Assembly: GCA_034432155.1 (NCBI GenBank)
Contig: DAOUCP010000032.1
Span: 1-49,446 of the forward strand
Direction: 5' to 3'
Source: DAOUCP01 sp034432155
Lineage (GTDB): Bacteria > Chloroflexota > Anaerolineae > Epilineales > Epilineaceae
DNA: 49,446 nt
Below the pieces are notes generated by a model. The model ran no database searches. It was not told the origin of the DNA and was given only the letters and a program-made list of their open reading frames with translations. The position numbers were made by a program, and so were the translations under genes. The number at the start of each line of letters is the position of its first letter. Position 1 is the first letter of the stretch. This document shows, piece after piece, positions 7,533 to 16,223 of the stretch.

Positions 7533-8513
7533 CTAGATCAAGCCCTGTTCGTGCTTCTTGGTCAGGGCTGAGAGCATGTCCCGGGTCATGGCGTCGAGAT
7601 CATAGGCCGGTCGCCAGCCCCATTCCTCCCGAGCTGCCGAGTCGTCCATCGAGTTGGGCCAACTATCGGCAATGGCCTGCCGGAAGTCCGGCTTGAAGGT
7701 GCAGGTGAAGTTCGGGAGGTACTTGCGAATGCTCTCGGCAAGTTCGCCCGCCGAGAAGCTCATGGCGGCGACGTTGAAGTCGCAGTGGTGCTTCAAGCGC
7801 TCGAACGGCGCCTCCATGATGTCCAGGGTAGCCTTGATGGCGTCCGGCATGTACATCATCGGCAGCCGGGTGTCCTCGCGGACGAAGCACTCGTAGTGGC
7901 CGGTCTTGACCGCCTCGTAGTAGATGGCCACTGCGTAGTCCGTGGTGCCGCCGCCCGGCAGCGTCTCGTGGCTGATGATGCCGGGGTAGCGCACGCCTCG
8001 GCAGTCGAGGCCGAAGCGGCGGACGTAGTACTCTGCCAGCAGCTCACCCGCGACCTTGGTCACGCCGTACATCGTCGTGGGTCGCAGCACGGTGTCGTTC
8101 GGCGTGTTCTCGAGCGGCGTGCCGGGACCGAAGACGGCGATGGAGCTCGGCACGAAGACGCGCGTCAGCTCGTGCTCGACGGCCACGTCCAGGATGTTCT
8201 TCAGGCCATTCATGTTGACGTCCCAGCAAAGGTGCGGCTTGCCTTCGCCAACGGCCGACAGGATGGCCGACATGTGGTAGATGGTGTCGATGTCGTACTT
8301 CGCGACAGCCGCGACCACGGTCTCCTTCTTCGTGACGTCGATGTACTCGAAGGGGCCGCCGGCGAGCACGGCGTCGCTAGGCCGAGTGGTGTGTCCTGTG
8401 GCCAGCACGTTCTCGGCGCCGTACTTGGCCCGCAGGGCGAGCGTCAGCTCGGAGCCGATCTGGCCCGCCGAGCCGGTCACCATGATCCTGGTCATCTTGT
8501 CTCTCTTCGCCAT
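7533..8513 (-). CDS. tdh: L-threonine 3-dehydrogenase, short-chain (epimerase-like) type
   Basis: This 326-residue NAD-dependent enzyme belongs to the extended SDR form of threonine dehydrogenase rather than the zinc alcohol-dehydrogenase form of E. coli. It has the NAD motif GSAGQIG (residues 14-20), the catalytic serines in PSSIAVFGPGTP and the Tyr-x-x-x-Lys pair Y149/K153 in MYGVTK. The GVRYPGIISH and GGGTTDYAV segments are typical of SDR-type Tdh proteins. The ATG at 8513 follows GAGGA by 7 bases; the longer open frame upstream is low-complexity leader sequence. The product, 2-amino-3-ketobutyrate, is unstable, and pairing with kbl next door directs it to glycine. Confidence 0.94.
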   Translation of the reverse strand: MAKRDKMTRIMVTGSAGQIGSELTLALRAKYGAENVLATGHTTRPSDAVLAGGPFEYIDVTKKETVVAAVAKYDIDTIYHMSAILSAVGEGKPHLCWDVNMNGLKNILDVAVEHELTRVFVPSSIAVFGPGTPLENTPNDTVLRPTTMYGVTKVAGELLAEYYVRRFGLDCRGVRYPGIISHETLPGGGTTDYAVAIYYEAVKTGHYECFVREDTRLPMMYMPDAIKATLDIMEAPFERLKHHCDFNVAAMSFSAGELAESIRKYLPNFTCTFKPDFRQAIADSWPNSMDDSAAREEWGWRPAYDLDAMTRDMLSALTKKHEQGLI

Positions 8514-8585
8514 GACGTGTCCTCTTGTGATGGGTCCTGGGATCGCCGGCGGAGGCGCGGTGCGTCCGTCCTCCGGCCCACTGCG

Positions 8586-8643
8586 GCCACCGGCGCCTTT
8601 CGGCCCCCCGGCGTACTTGTGCCACCGGCGCCTTTCGGCCCCC
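8586..8643 (-). repeat. Duplicated hairpin-forming element in the tdh leader
   Basis: The 23 bases from 8586 recur exactly at 8621, a 35-base period. Read on the tdh strand each copy contains GCCGAAAGGC, a 3-bp stem closed by a GAAA tetraloop, followed by GCCGGTGGC, which can form a second small hairpin. Both copies lie between a likely -10 and the tdh start. Confidence 0.75.
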
Positions 8644-8658
8644 GGCCGGCCGCGGGCG

Positions 8659-8664
8659 AGTATA
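8659..8664 (-). promoter_or_regulatory. Likely -10 element of tdh-kbl
   Basis: The minus strand reads TATACT here, about 146 bases upstream of the tdh ATG. No good -35 is seen at 16-18 bases. Transcription starting near 8652 would give a leader of about 140 bases containing the duplicated hairpins. Confidence 0.4.
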
Positions 8665-8819
8665 ACACAGCCGGGCGTCCCACCGCGCGTGGCGAGGCAA
8701 AACGCCGAGCGGACAGCTGGAGCATGGCCTAGCGCGCGCCCCACCGCGCAGGGCGGGCAGCCCACGGCGCACACCAGCGGGCGATCTCACCGCCCGGCGT
8801 CCGGCCCGCTAGACCGCCG
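8665..8819. other. Gene-free region between the gap stop and the tdh promoter
   Basis: No gene or clear signal is visible in this GC-rich stretch apart from two loosely similar CCCACCGCGC segments. Confidence 0.35.
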
Positions 8820-9845
8820 TCAGACGTTCGCCGAGTGGGCGTCCAAGGCCGCCAGGCGGTCGAGCAGGTCGACCACCCGGTTGGCGTAACCCCATTCGTT
8901 GTCGTACCAGGCGATGACCTTCACATAGCCGTCGCCGCGCGTCTTGGTCGCCAGCGAGTCGAAGATCGACGAGTGCGGATCGCTGATGATGTCACTGGAA
9001 ACGATGGGGTCCTCCTCGTAGCGAACGATCGACCGGTAGCGGGGTGTAGCCGCGGCCGCGGCCACGGCGGCGTTCACTTCCTCGCAACTGGGCTCGGCCC
9101 GAAGCTTGCAGGCCAGGTCGACGATCGAGCCGTCCGGCACCGGCACGCGGATGGCCAGACCGTGCAACCGACCGGCCAGGTGGGGTAGCACCTGCCCGAC
9201 TGCCTTGGCGGCTCCGGTGGTCGTCGGAATGAGATTCTCGGCCGCGGCGCGACTGCGGCGCAGATCCTTGTGGGGCACGTCGGCCAGCCGCTGGTCATTC
9301 GTATAGGCGTGGACCGTGGTCATGAGACCCGCTTCCAGGCCAAACGTGTCATCCAGGATCTTGGCCAGCGGAGCCAGGCAGTTCGTGGTGCACGACGCAT
9401 TCGATATGATCCGGTGTTCGGGCCGGAGCTGCTCGTCGTTCACGCCAATCACGATCACCGCGTCGATCTTGTCCTTGGGCGGCACCGTCAGGATCACCTT
9501 GCGCGCTCCAGCCGCTAGGTGCTGGCTGAGCTGCTGAGCCTCGCGGAACTTGCCGGTCGCCTCGATCACGTAGTCGGCCCCCAGGTCACGCCATGGAATG
9601 AGCCCCGGCTCTCGAAAGCTCGTCATCGTCGCGCGGCGATCCCCGAGCCAGAGGACGCCGGGCTCGGCGCGGACCGCCTTCTCGAAACGCCCGAGCACGG
9701 TGTCGTAACGGAGCAGGTAGGCGGCCTGGCTGCTGTCGAACAGCTCGTTGATGGCCACTACCTGCAGGTCCTCGCGCTCGCTCAGGATGCGGAAGACGGA
9801 ACGGCCGATCCGGCCGAAGCCGTTGATGCCGATGCGCACCGTCAT
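8820..9845 (-). CDS. gap: Glyceraldehyde-3-phosphate dehydrogenase, catalytic
   Basis: This 341-residue type I GAPDH has the Rossmann start INGFGRIGR (7-15), the catalytic cysteine C152 in SNASCTTNCLAPL, and the catalytic His in TTVHAYTNDQ. The C-terminal WYDNEWGYANR segment is the usual one. It oxidises glyceraldehyde-3-phosphate to 1,3-bisphosphoglycerate in glycolysis or runs in reverse. The ATG at 9845 overlaps the stop of the upstream GAPDH paralogue by four bases (ATGA) and is preceded by AGGAG, so the two are translationally coupled. Cofactor preference is uncertain: the residue after AIN is Glu where NAD enzymes often have Asp. Confidence 0.95.
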   Translation of the reverse strand: MTVRIGINGFGRIGRSVFRILSEREDLQVVAINELFDSSQAAYLLRYDTVLGRFEKAVRAEPGVLWLGDRRATMTSFREPGLIPWRDLGADYVIEATGKFREAQQLSQHLAAGARKVILTVPPKDKIDAVIVIGVNDEQLRPEHRIISNASCTTNCLAPLAKILDDTFGLEAGLMTTVHAYTNDQRLADVPHKDLRRSRAAAENLIPTTTGAAKAVGQVLPHLAGRLHGLAIRVPVPDGSIVDLACKLRAEPSCEEVNAAVAAAAATPRYRSIVRYEEDPIVSSDIISDPHSSIFDSLATKTRGDGYVKVIAWYDNEWGYANRVVDLLDRLAALDAHSANV

Positions 9846-10885
9846 GCCGATGCTCCTTTCCCCGACAGACCGTCCAGCTCCATGAAGCGATGAATCAAAT
9901 CGATCACACGATTCACATATCCCCAACTAAGGTCGTACCAGGAAAGTGTCTTGCTGATGCGATCCTGCAACACCATTGTGGCCAGTGAATCGAAGGTGCT
10001 AGAGTACGGACTGCGAATGATGTCACTGGAAACGATTGGATCGGTCTCGTAGCGGATGATTCGATTCCAGTGCGCACTTGCGGCCGCGGTGCGGACGACC
10101 TCGTTGATCGCCTCCGCCGTCACGGGCTTCTGGTGCCAGCATACCAGGTCCACCAGGTTGCCGTTGTGCACGGGCACATTGATGGCCTGCCCGATCACCC
10201 GATCCCGCAGCTCGGGAATCAGGTCCATGATGACTTCGTCGGCGTTCGTCTCCTGTGGGATGATGTTCTCCGCGGCAGCTCGACCCCGGCGCAGATCGGC
10301 GACCGCCACATCGGCCAGTCGCCCCTGGTTGGTGTAGGCGTGAACTGTGGTCACAAACGCGCGCTCGATCCCAAAGGCGTCCCCGAGGATCTTCAAGATG
10401 GGCGCCGCGCAGTGGGCCGTGCTCGAGCCATTGGAAACGATGCGATGCTCTGGGCGAAGCAACTGATCGTTGACGCCCATGACGACGGTGATGTCGGGCG
10501 GCTCCGCAGGCGGTGCGCAGAGAATCACTCGTTTGACCGTTTCGTTCGTGCCTGCCAGGTGTCCTTCCAGCTCCTCGCGCTTCCGGTAGCGGGCCGTCGC
10601 TTCGATGACGTAGTCGACACCAAACTCCGCCCAGGGCATGTTCCGCGGTTCCTCGATGGACAGCATGGGGATCTGGCGGCCCACCACGTACAAGTGGCCA
10701 TCGCGGATGGACACCTCTTCGGGGAAGCGCCCCAGGATGGTGTCGAAACGGAGGAGGTACTCCAAGGCCTCGTGGTCAGCGATATCGCTGATCGCAGCGA
10801 CTCGAATCTCATCACTGTTATACAGGATTCGGAAAAGATCACGTCCGATCCGTCCGAATCCCATGAGTCCAATTCGTACCGGCAT
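9842..10885 (-). CDS. GAPDH paralogue lacking the catalytic cysteine (probable pseudoenzyme)
   Basis: This 347-residue protein is full length for type I GAPDH and retains GFGRIGRD (9-16), the active-site histidine in TTVHAYTNQGRLAD, and the NAENI-like and WYDLSWGYVNR segments. However, the catalytic motif SNASCTTNC of its neighbour reads SNGSSTAHC here: position 155, which should be the nucleophilic cysteine, is serine, and the following Thr-Asn is Ala-His. The frame is otherwise intact and well conserved, which argues against random decay. The start at 10885 has AGGAG upstream. It is coupled to the active gap gene by an ATGA overlap, so the pair would be made together and could form mixed tetramers; this is an inference. 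Other possibilities are an NAD-binding regulator or an erythrose-4-phosphate-type enzyme with altered chemistry. Confidence 0.85.
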   Translation of the reverse strand: MPVRIGLMGFGRIGRDLFRILYNSDEIRVAAISDIADHEALEYLLRFDTILGRFPEEVSIRDGHLYVVGRQIPMLSIEEPRNMPWAEFGVDYVIEATARYRKREELEGHLAGTNETVKRVILCAPPAEPPDITVVMGVNDQLLRPEHRIVSNGSSTAHCAAPILKILGDAFGIERAFVTTVHAYTNQGRLADVAVADLRRGRAAAENIIPQETNADEVIMDLIPELRDRVIGQAINVPVHNGNLVDLVCWHQKPVTAEAINEVVRTAAASAHWNRIIRYETDPIVSSDIIRSPYSSTFDSLATMVLQDRISKTLSWYDLSWGYVNRVIDLIHRFMELDGLSGKGASA

Positions 10886-10972
10886 CTTCCCACTCCTCAT
10901 CGTGCCATCCGGTGCTGCCACGTACCGGCGGAAGGTCGCGGACCGGCGCGCAGGGATTGGCGCAGGGCGCGA

Positions 10973-12262
10973 CTAGCGCGCCGCCACATCGAGCGGCGCT
11001 GGCTCACGCTCGGCAATATGGCCGAAGCGCGTTCGGAACTCCTCGGGGGACAGGCCGACCGTCGCCGCCAAGCGCTCGAGCATGGCGGGGTTCTCCAGGT
11101 CCGCTTTCGTCAGGCGCATCATGTACTGCCGGGCGATACGGTAGCGTAACCCCCCGGTGTCTACAAAACGAACGGCGGTGCGTCCGGTGGCCGGGTCCAT
11201 GAGCTCTTGGAACGGAATCGGACGGAGCCGCCCCGCATCGAGCATCACCATCGCCCCGCCCTTACCGGCCAGCACCATGCGGGCAGCGCAGAAGCCGAGC
11301 TCGCGGCAGTAGACCTTGTCGAAGGCCAACGGGTCGGCACAGCGCAGCTCGTAACCGATCTCCTTCGTTACGATCGTCTGATCGATGCCCATCGCGGCCA
11401 GGCTCCGCACCACTTGCCCCTTGAAGAACCGACCGATATCGATCTCGCCCAGACGCACGTTGCCATGCTCGTCCAGACGGACCTCCCCGGCGGCAGCCAT
11501 GTCGGCTTGGGCCAGGCGGTCCACGATGCCCTCGGCGATGACCGCGACGCCCCAGGACCGGCCAAGAACCCGGTTCTTGAGGATGGCTGCCACCAGCTCG
11601 TCCACCACCTCCGCCAGCGGGATGGGGCCCGCCGGCCATTCCTCAGCGATCAAGGTGATGGCCGCATCGATGGCCGCCCCCATGGCCAGCGCCAGATGCC
11701 CGGCCTTACGACCCATGGCCACCAGGAAGAACCAGCGCGACATCGTCTCGGCGTCACGCGCGATGTTCTCCGCCAATTCTGACGCCAGCGTCACTGCCGT
11801 CTGGAAACCGAAGGTATCGACATGCGCCGGCAGCGCCAGATCGTTGTCGATGGTCTTGGGCACATGGACGACGCACAACGGGCGTCCCGCCTGCGTCGAT
11901 GCCTCGGCCAGCTTCGCGGCGCTGAAGGCGGTGTCATCGCCGCCGATGGTGACGAGCTTGTCGACGCCCAGGCGCTCCAGACTGGCCAGCGTTGCCGCCA
12001 GATGCTCGGGCTTGCGCGTCGGGTTGGCTCGTCCGGTGCCCAACAGGGATCCGCCACGGAAGTGCGCTCCGGCGACACGCTCGGCCGTGAGCTGCTCGAT
12101 GTGCTCGCAGTCGCCCTGCATGAGCCAGCGAAAGCCGTCCCGGATGCCGATCACGGCCACGCCCGCCTTCTGACACTCGATGGTGACGGCGGCGATCACG
12201 CTGTTGATGCCAGGCGCCGGTCCGCCGCCGACAACGATGGCCAACTTGCCCGCAGTACTCAT
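10973..12262 (-). CDS. pfp: Phosphofructokinase, pyrophosphate-dependent type
   Basis: This 429-residue protein is a PfkA-superfamily phosphofructokinase that phosphorylates fructose-6-phosphate at C1. The key motif reads GGDDT (107-111) where ATP enzymes have GGDGS, and the second reads PKTIDND (135-141) where ATP enzymes have PGTIDND. In this family the Asp and Lys mark use of pyrophosphate, and a PPi enzyme is reversible. MGRKAGHL (183-190) contributes to sugar-phosphate binding. The ATG at 12262 is preceded by AGGA. The gene lies directly upstream of the two GAPDH genes and downstream of transketolase, all on the same strand, so glycolysis or gluconeogenesis and pentose interconversion are grouped. 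PPi use is inferred from motif residues only. Confidence 0.9.
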   Translation of the reverse strand: MSTAGKLAIVVGGGPAPGINSVIAAVTIECQKAGVAVIGIRDGFRWLMQGDCEHIEQLTAERVAGAHFRGGSLLGTGRANPTRKPEHLAATLASLERLGVDKLVTIGGDDTAFSAAKLAEASTQAGRPLCVVHVPKTIDNDLALPAHVDTFGFQTAVTLASELAENIARDAETMSRWFFLVAMGRKAGHLALAMGAAIDAAITLIAEEWPAGPIPLAEVVDELVAAILKNRVLGRSWGVAVIAEGIVDRLAQADMAAAGEVRLDEHGNVRLGEIDIGRFFKGQVVRSLAAMGIDQTIVTKEIGYELRCADPLAFDKVYCRELGFCAARMVLAGKGGAMVMLDAGRLRPIPFQELMDPATGRTAVRFVDTGGLRYRIARQYMMRLTKADLENPAMLERLAATVGLSPEEFRTRFGHIAEREPAPLDVAAR

Positions 12263-12295
12263 GCTGTCCTGTTCCTGTTCTAGAATTCCCTCGGC

Positions 12296-12435
12296 GGCCG
12301 GCGCTCGGCCCGACGCCTACGGCGGTCGAGCCCGGTGGCGATGCCTACCGACTCCCAAAGCTCGGCCCAGTGCCCACGATGGCTGCGGCCCGACGGCTAC
12401 CGGCGGCCGAGGCTCGGCCCGACGCCTACCGGCGC
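12296..12435. repeat. Degenerate repeats of about 30 bp between tkt and pfp
   Basis: GCTCGGCCCGACGCCTAC-like segments recur at about 12303, 12360, 12382 and 12412. The clearest adjacent pair is 12382 and 12412, 30 bases apart. The last copy runs into the end of the transketolase gene. Confidence 0.6.
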
Positions 12436-14792
12436 ACCCGTTCCCGGAGGTAGCGCTTGATGGCGTTGTACTGGCCGGTGCCGTCCAGGCCCGCCTCACG
12501 CATCACCATCCGGGCGACCCCACTGCCCAGGTAGTGCCCCTTCTGAAAGGCATGCAACGACATGCGCCGACCGAAGTCCGACGTGAGCCACCGTGTGATC
12601 GTCGGCAGGGTGAAGCCCGTGATGCCCATCGCCCGACGGCTTTCCTCGGCAGGGAATACACGCGCTTGCTCCTCGGGTGACAGGAGGTCAAACAGCTCGG
12701 CGCTGGCCACGTAGTACACGTTCAGGGCGATGCCCTCCTGTTCCAAGCGTGGCATGACCTCCTCTACGAAGGCATACGCCACCTCGCTGCCCTGCAGGAC
12801 GAGTGTGCCCTCGCTCGTGTCGCCGCCCCCGTGGAGCAGATAGACGCCCTGGGCAGCCGCGGTCGCCGGCGCCAAGCCCAACGCGGCCCGATCGAGCACC
12901 CGTTCCGGCGGCCGGGTGACAAACGGGGCGATGATCGCCGGACGCCGCGCCAGGGCGGCGCTGACCAGCGGCCAGATCTCCTGGGGCTCCCATGGGGTCA
13001 GGGTAATGCACGTGCCCAGGGGGAAGTTCTCCTGCAGCAACTGCAGCGACTGCGGATCGGCATGCGTCGGTCCATCCTCGCCGGTCTTGATCCCCGCGTG
13101 GGCGCAGACCAGGAACATCGGCCGGTAAGGCTCACCGGTGGCCTCGTGTCGTGCCTGGGCGCCAATGGCATGCAGGCGAGCGGCAACGTGGCCCAGGGCG
13201 GCGAGGAATGCGCCGTACGACGAACCGGCGCCCACATGATGGCCGAAGGTGGACAGGCCGGCCATGATGCCGGTCATGGCATCTTCGCAGATTCCACCGG
13301 TGGCCAGGATGCGCGACTCGGGGTTGTCCTGCGCATGGTAGTAACCTTCGCCAAAGCCCGAACCGACGACCTTGATGCTTGTGGAGCCCAGCAGGTCCGC
13401 GGCTGCCACCAGAAACGCCCCGCCGGACAGCCGGTTGTAGTGCAAGAGCACGCGGCCCAACTGCTCCCGCAGCGTAGTCGACTGGCCCGGCGCCAAGGCC
13501 AGCTCTCGTGGCTCGCTGGCGCCCTTCTTCGTGGCTGTCTCGTACACCGCCGCCACGTTCGGCGCCCCCTGGCGTGGCGCCCGTTGCCGCGCCGCCAGTC
13601 GTTCCCGCGCCTCGCGCAGCCTGGTGGCCAGCCCCTGGACCATGGCCGAGCGCGCCTCCAATTGCCCGCGGATAGCCTTCAAGGCCTCCCAGAAGCAGGC
13701 CTCCATGACTTCCGGTCCATTGGGCCCTTCGCAGCGCCGGCTGCCCGGCTCGCAGGTCGGGAGAACGAGCTTTGGGTCGTCCAAGAGGGGCCGCAGCGCG
13801 TCGTAGAAGCCATCCGAACATAGCTTGTGACCAGCGCCGTGCGATGCGCGCCCCTCGATGCCGTACTGCCAGCCCTTGACGGTGCGGTAGATCACCGCCG
13901 TCGGCTGGCCGCTGTCCATGGCCAAGGCCAGTCGCTGGGCGGCGGCAATTTGCTGCCAGTCCCGTCCGTTGGGGACATAGACCACATTCCAATCGTGCAG
14001 GTAGAAGAGCTCCATCGGGTTCCACTGCACGTAATCGCCCGGGGTTTCGCCTTCTCGGCAGACGCGATTGCTATCGATGGAGGCCTGGTTCCAATCGAGA
14101 TGCAGGATGAGGTTGTCAAGGCCGGCAGTTCCCGCCATCGCCAGCGCCTCGGCGACCCGCCCCGGCGTCAGGCCGCCCTCCCCTTCGATGACATGGACGC
14201 GCGGCGCTGCGCTGCCGTAATAATCGCGAGCGCCGAGGGCCAGCCCGATGCTGGTGGCTACGCCTACGCCCGAGGCGCCGGTGGCTAGCCGAACAAACGG
14301 CGTCATCGGCGTCGGGTGCCCATCCAGAGCTTTGGCGCGGTGCTTGACGAACAACGGCGTCTTAGTCACCGGGTTGCGCCGAAAGCCGAGCAGGTCCTCC
14401 AGTCGGAGCTGCCGAGCCTCATCGGCAGGCAAGAGCTGAGGCGCGCCCAGCCGGGCCACTTCGTTGCGCAACGCCCACATGGCATAAAGGCCCATCGCCT
14501 TGTGGCCCGCGGCATAGGAGATCAGGTCGGCGTCCTCGCGATCGGGCTGCGAGAGGTCATAGTCCATGGCTCCGTAGAACAGGCTGGCCACGATTCGGCC
14601 CGACGAAATCGAGCCGCCGGGATGCCCGGAGGTGGGCACGTAGTTGAACAGGACACCGCAGAGGCTGCGGTAGATCAGATCGAGATTCTCCAAGTGACTC
14701 TGGTTGTCCGCGGATAGGGCCGGCGCCCGCTCGTCGATGCGGGTGGTGATATCCACGTATGCGGCGCGGCGCGGACCCAACTCAAAACCCAT
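12426..14792 (-). CDS. tkt: Transketolase, long form
   Basis: This 788-residue thiamine-diphosphate enzyme transfers two-carbon ketol units in the pentose phosphate pathway. It carries the active-site histidines in TSGHPGG (H57), AAGHKAMG (H97), RASHGAGHK and GEDGPTHAD, and the cofactor-activating Glu in GGICEDAMTG. It is more than 100 residues longer than typical transketolases of about 660. The Mg-TPP motif, normally GDG followed by N about 30 residues on, reads GEG (204-206) with N235, so the metal-binding Asp is replaced by Glu. The ATG at 14792 has GGAGG eight bases upstream. The gene precedes pfp and the gap pair on the same strand. Phosphoketolase was considered because of the length, but the motifs are those of transketolase. 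Confidence 0.88.
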   Translation of the reverse strand: MGFELGPRRAAYVDITTRIDERAPALSADNQSHLENLDLIYRSLCGVLFNYVPTSGHPGGSISSGRIVASLFYGAMDYDLSQPDREDADLISYAAGHKAMGLYAMWALRNEVARLGAPQLLPADEARQLRLEDLLGFRRNPVTKTPLFVKHRAKALDGHPTPMTPFVRLATGASGVGVATSIGLALGARDYYGSAAPRVHVIEGEGGLTPGRVAEALAMAGTAGLDNLILHLDWNQASIDSNRVCREGETPGDYVQWNPMELFYLHDWNVVYVPNGRDWQQIAAAQRLALAMDSGQPTAVIYRTVKGWQYGIEGRASHGAGHKLCSDGFYDALRPLLDDPKLVLPTCEPGSRRCEGPNGPEVMEACFWEALKAIRGQLEARSAMVQGLATRLREARERLAARQRAPRQGAPNVAAVYETATKKGASEPRELALAPGQSTTLREQLGRVLLHYNRLSGGAFLVAAADLLGSTSIKVVGSGFGEGYYHAQDNPESRILATGGICEDAMTGIMAGLSTFGHHVGAGSSYGAFLAALGHVAARLHAIGAQARHEATGEPYRPMFLVCAHAGIKTGEDGPTHADPQSLQLLQENFPLGTCITLTPWEPQEIWPLVSAALARRPAIIAPFVTRPPERVLDRAALGLAPATAAAQGVYLLHGGGDTSEGTLVLQGSEVAYAFVEEVMPRLEQEGIALNVYYVASAELFDLLSPEEQARVFPAEESRRAMGITGFTLPTITRWLTSDFGRRMSLHAFQKGHYLGSGVARMVMREAGLDGTGQYNAIKRYLRERVRR

Positions 14793-14936
14793 GGCTCGTT
14801 CCTCCACTTGGCAGTCGCATTCGATGAGGCTGAGGTTGGCGCCGTCGTCAGCTCCAGCGCAGAAACCCGGGGGCTTGCGGAGGGTGCCGGAATCCAGCGC
14901 TGACCACACCTTTTCCCCCGGCGGCGCCTGGGCCAC

Positions 14937-15136
14937 AAGGCCAGCCAGTGTACCACAGCCCGGTCACTCAGGCCAGATGCAGCGGGGGATTCTTGCCGCC
15001 GCGTGCCGGGTGCCGCGGGGCCAGCGACGGCTCAGACCAGGTCGCTCGTCCCGACGCACGCCTCGACCCGTGCGGAACACTCGACCCAGCGGCAGGCGGC
15101 TGGCAGCGCCAGACTGGACGCCCTGACCAGCGCGGA
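14937..15136. other. Spacer upstream of transketolase
   Basis: No gene is supported. A minus-strand TACACT at 14952-14947 could be the transketolase -10, without a recognisable -35. Confidence 0.3.
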
Positions 15137-16177
15137 TCAGTCCCCGAGGAGGCGAGCCATGCCCGGCCAGCTTGGCAGCGGATCGGTGGACCGCACGCGG
15201 TGCATCCCGGCTGCGGCAAAGCGCGCGAAGGCCTCCTCGGCGGCTGCCGAGTAGTCGGCGCCAGGCGCCACAACGGGCGAGGTGCAATCGTCCAGGAGGT
15301 AGACGCGGTCGGCCAGGGCCGGATCGCGGGCTTGGATCTCGGCCAGCAAGTCTTCGATCGTCCAGGCGACGCAGTGGCTCTTGGCCTGGCCAGCTACCAA
15401 GATGGCGTCGTGCTTCAGCAGAACCGCCAACAGGGAGTCCCGCTCTGCGGCCAGTCGGTCATCTTCTCTCTCCAAGCGCACTTCCGGGCCGAGCGCCGAG
15501 TAATGCTCGGTCAACGGCGCCTCCCCCTTGATCACGAACTGCGCCTGGCTGGCGCGGGCCACGGTGTGGAAGAACACCGCCTCTTCCACCGCTGGCACCA
15601 TGGCGTGCCCAATGCCCCCCAGCATGGCGTGAAAGGGCCAGACGGTAAGGGCATACTTGCCGCGCTCGGCCAGCGCCGAGGTATAGCGGGCCAGGTAGAC
15701 CTGCCCTTCCTCGGCCGTCAGGCCCAGGCTGGCCACTGCATCCGGATGGAGCCGCCAGCGACCATCGCGCACGTCCTCGGCCGTGATGACGGTGTAGGCG
15801 GGTGGGGGCTCGCCGTGGGCGTCGACCAGCATCGGGCTGTGAAAGATCTGAAAGGCCCGGTGCGTATCCATGGTGACCACGATGTGGTTCACCGCCGCCA
15901 AGTTGTGATACAGGAAGCTGCAGATGCGGCGGCTATCGTCGACGGCTGCTGTGCCGCTGTGGCCGCCAACGAACAGCTCGAATCCGGGTGTGCAGAACGT
16001 GTTCTGGACGTCGATGAGCACCAGGCACAGCCGGTGGCGATCTCGATAGGCCGGCTCGATGCCGTGGGTCCGAGCCCAGGCACGGGCGGCAGCCGCAATG
16101 GCCTCGTAGTCGACGCGCCACACCTGACCCACGCGCTCGGGCTGGAAATGGGGCGGCAGCGGCAGGGAGCGACTCAT
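15137..16177 (-). CDS. Isochorismatase-family (nicotinamidase-like) cysteine hydrolase
   Basis: This 346-residue protein matches the isochorismatase-like hydrolase fold, with the catalytic Asp in LVLIDVQNTFC (about 51-61), a candidate catalytic Lys in the FVIKGEAPLTEHYSA segment, and the nucleophilic Cys in AGQAKSHCVAWT, followed by a DDCTSP segment. Nicotinamidases of this fold share the K-G-x-x-x-x-x-x-x-Y-S-A pattern seen here, so amide hydrolysis on a nicotinamide-like compound is plausible. The protein is much longer than typical 200-residue members, with about 45 extra N-terminal residues and a long insertion. It starts 46 bases after clpC ends and may be co-transcribed with it. The substrate is unknown. 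Confidence 0.8.
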   Translation of the reverse strand: MSRSLPLPPHFQPERVGQVWRVDYEAIAAAARAWARTHGIEPAYRDRHRLCLVLIDVQNTFCTPGFELFVGGHSGTAAVDDSRRICSFLYHNLAAVNHIVVTMDTHRAFQIFHSPMLVDAHGEPPPAYTVITAEDVRDGRWRLHPDAVASLGLTAEEGQVYLARYTSALAERGKYALTVWPFHAMLGGIGHAMVPAVEEAVFFHTVARASQAQFVIKGEAPLTEHYSALGPEVRLEREDDRLAAERDSLLAVLLKHDAILVAGQAKSHCVAWTIEDLLAEIQARDPALADRVYLLDDCTSPVVAPGADYSAAAEEAFARFAAAGMHRVRSTDPLPSWPGMARLLGD

Positions 16178-16223
16178 GGGGATCCTGGGGACGGAGAGGC
16201 CATCGGCTGCCCCGATCGGGCGG

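Noticed and set aside
8514..8774. Extended N-terminus for Tdh
   Set aside because: The upstream frame is repeat-derived, Gly/Arg/Pro-rich sequence, whereas the ATG at 8513 has a good ribosome site and the NAD motif follows as expected.
12426..14792. Phosphoketolase instead of transketolase
   Set aside because: The length fits, but the GHPGG, GHK and EDGPTH motifs are those of transketolase, and phosphoketolase signatures were not seen.
14964..15287. Minus-strand open frames upstream of transketolase
   Set aside because: They overlap the end of the isochorismatase-like gene in other frames and have Arg/Ala-rich shadow composition.
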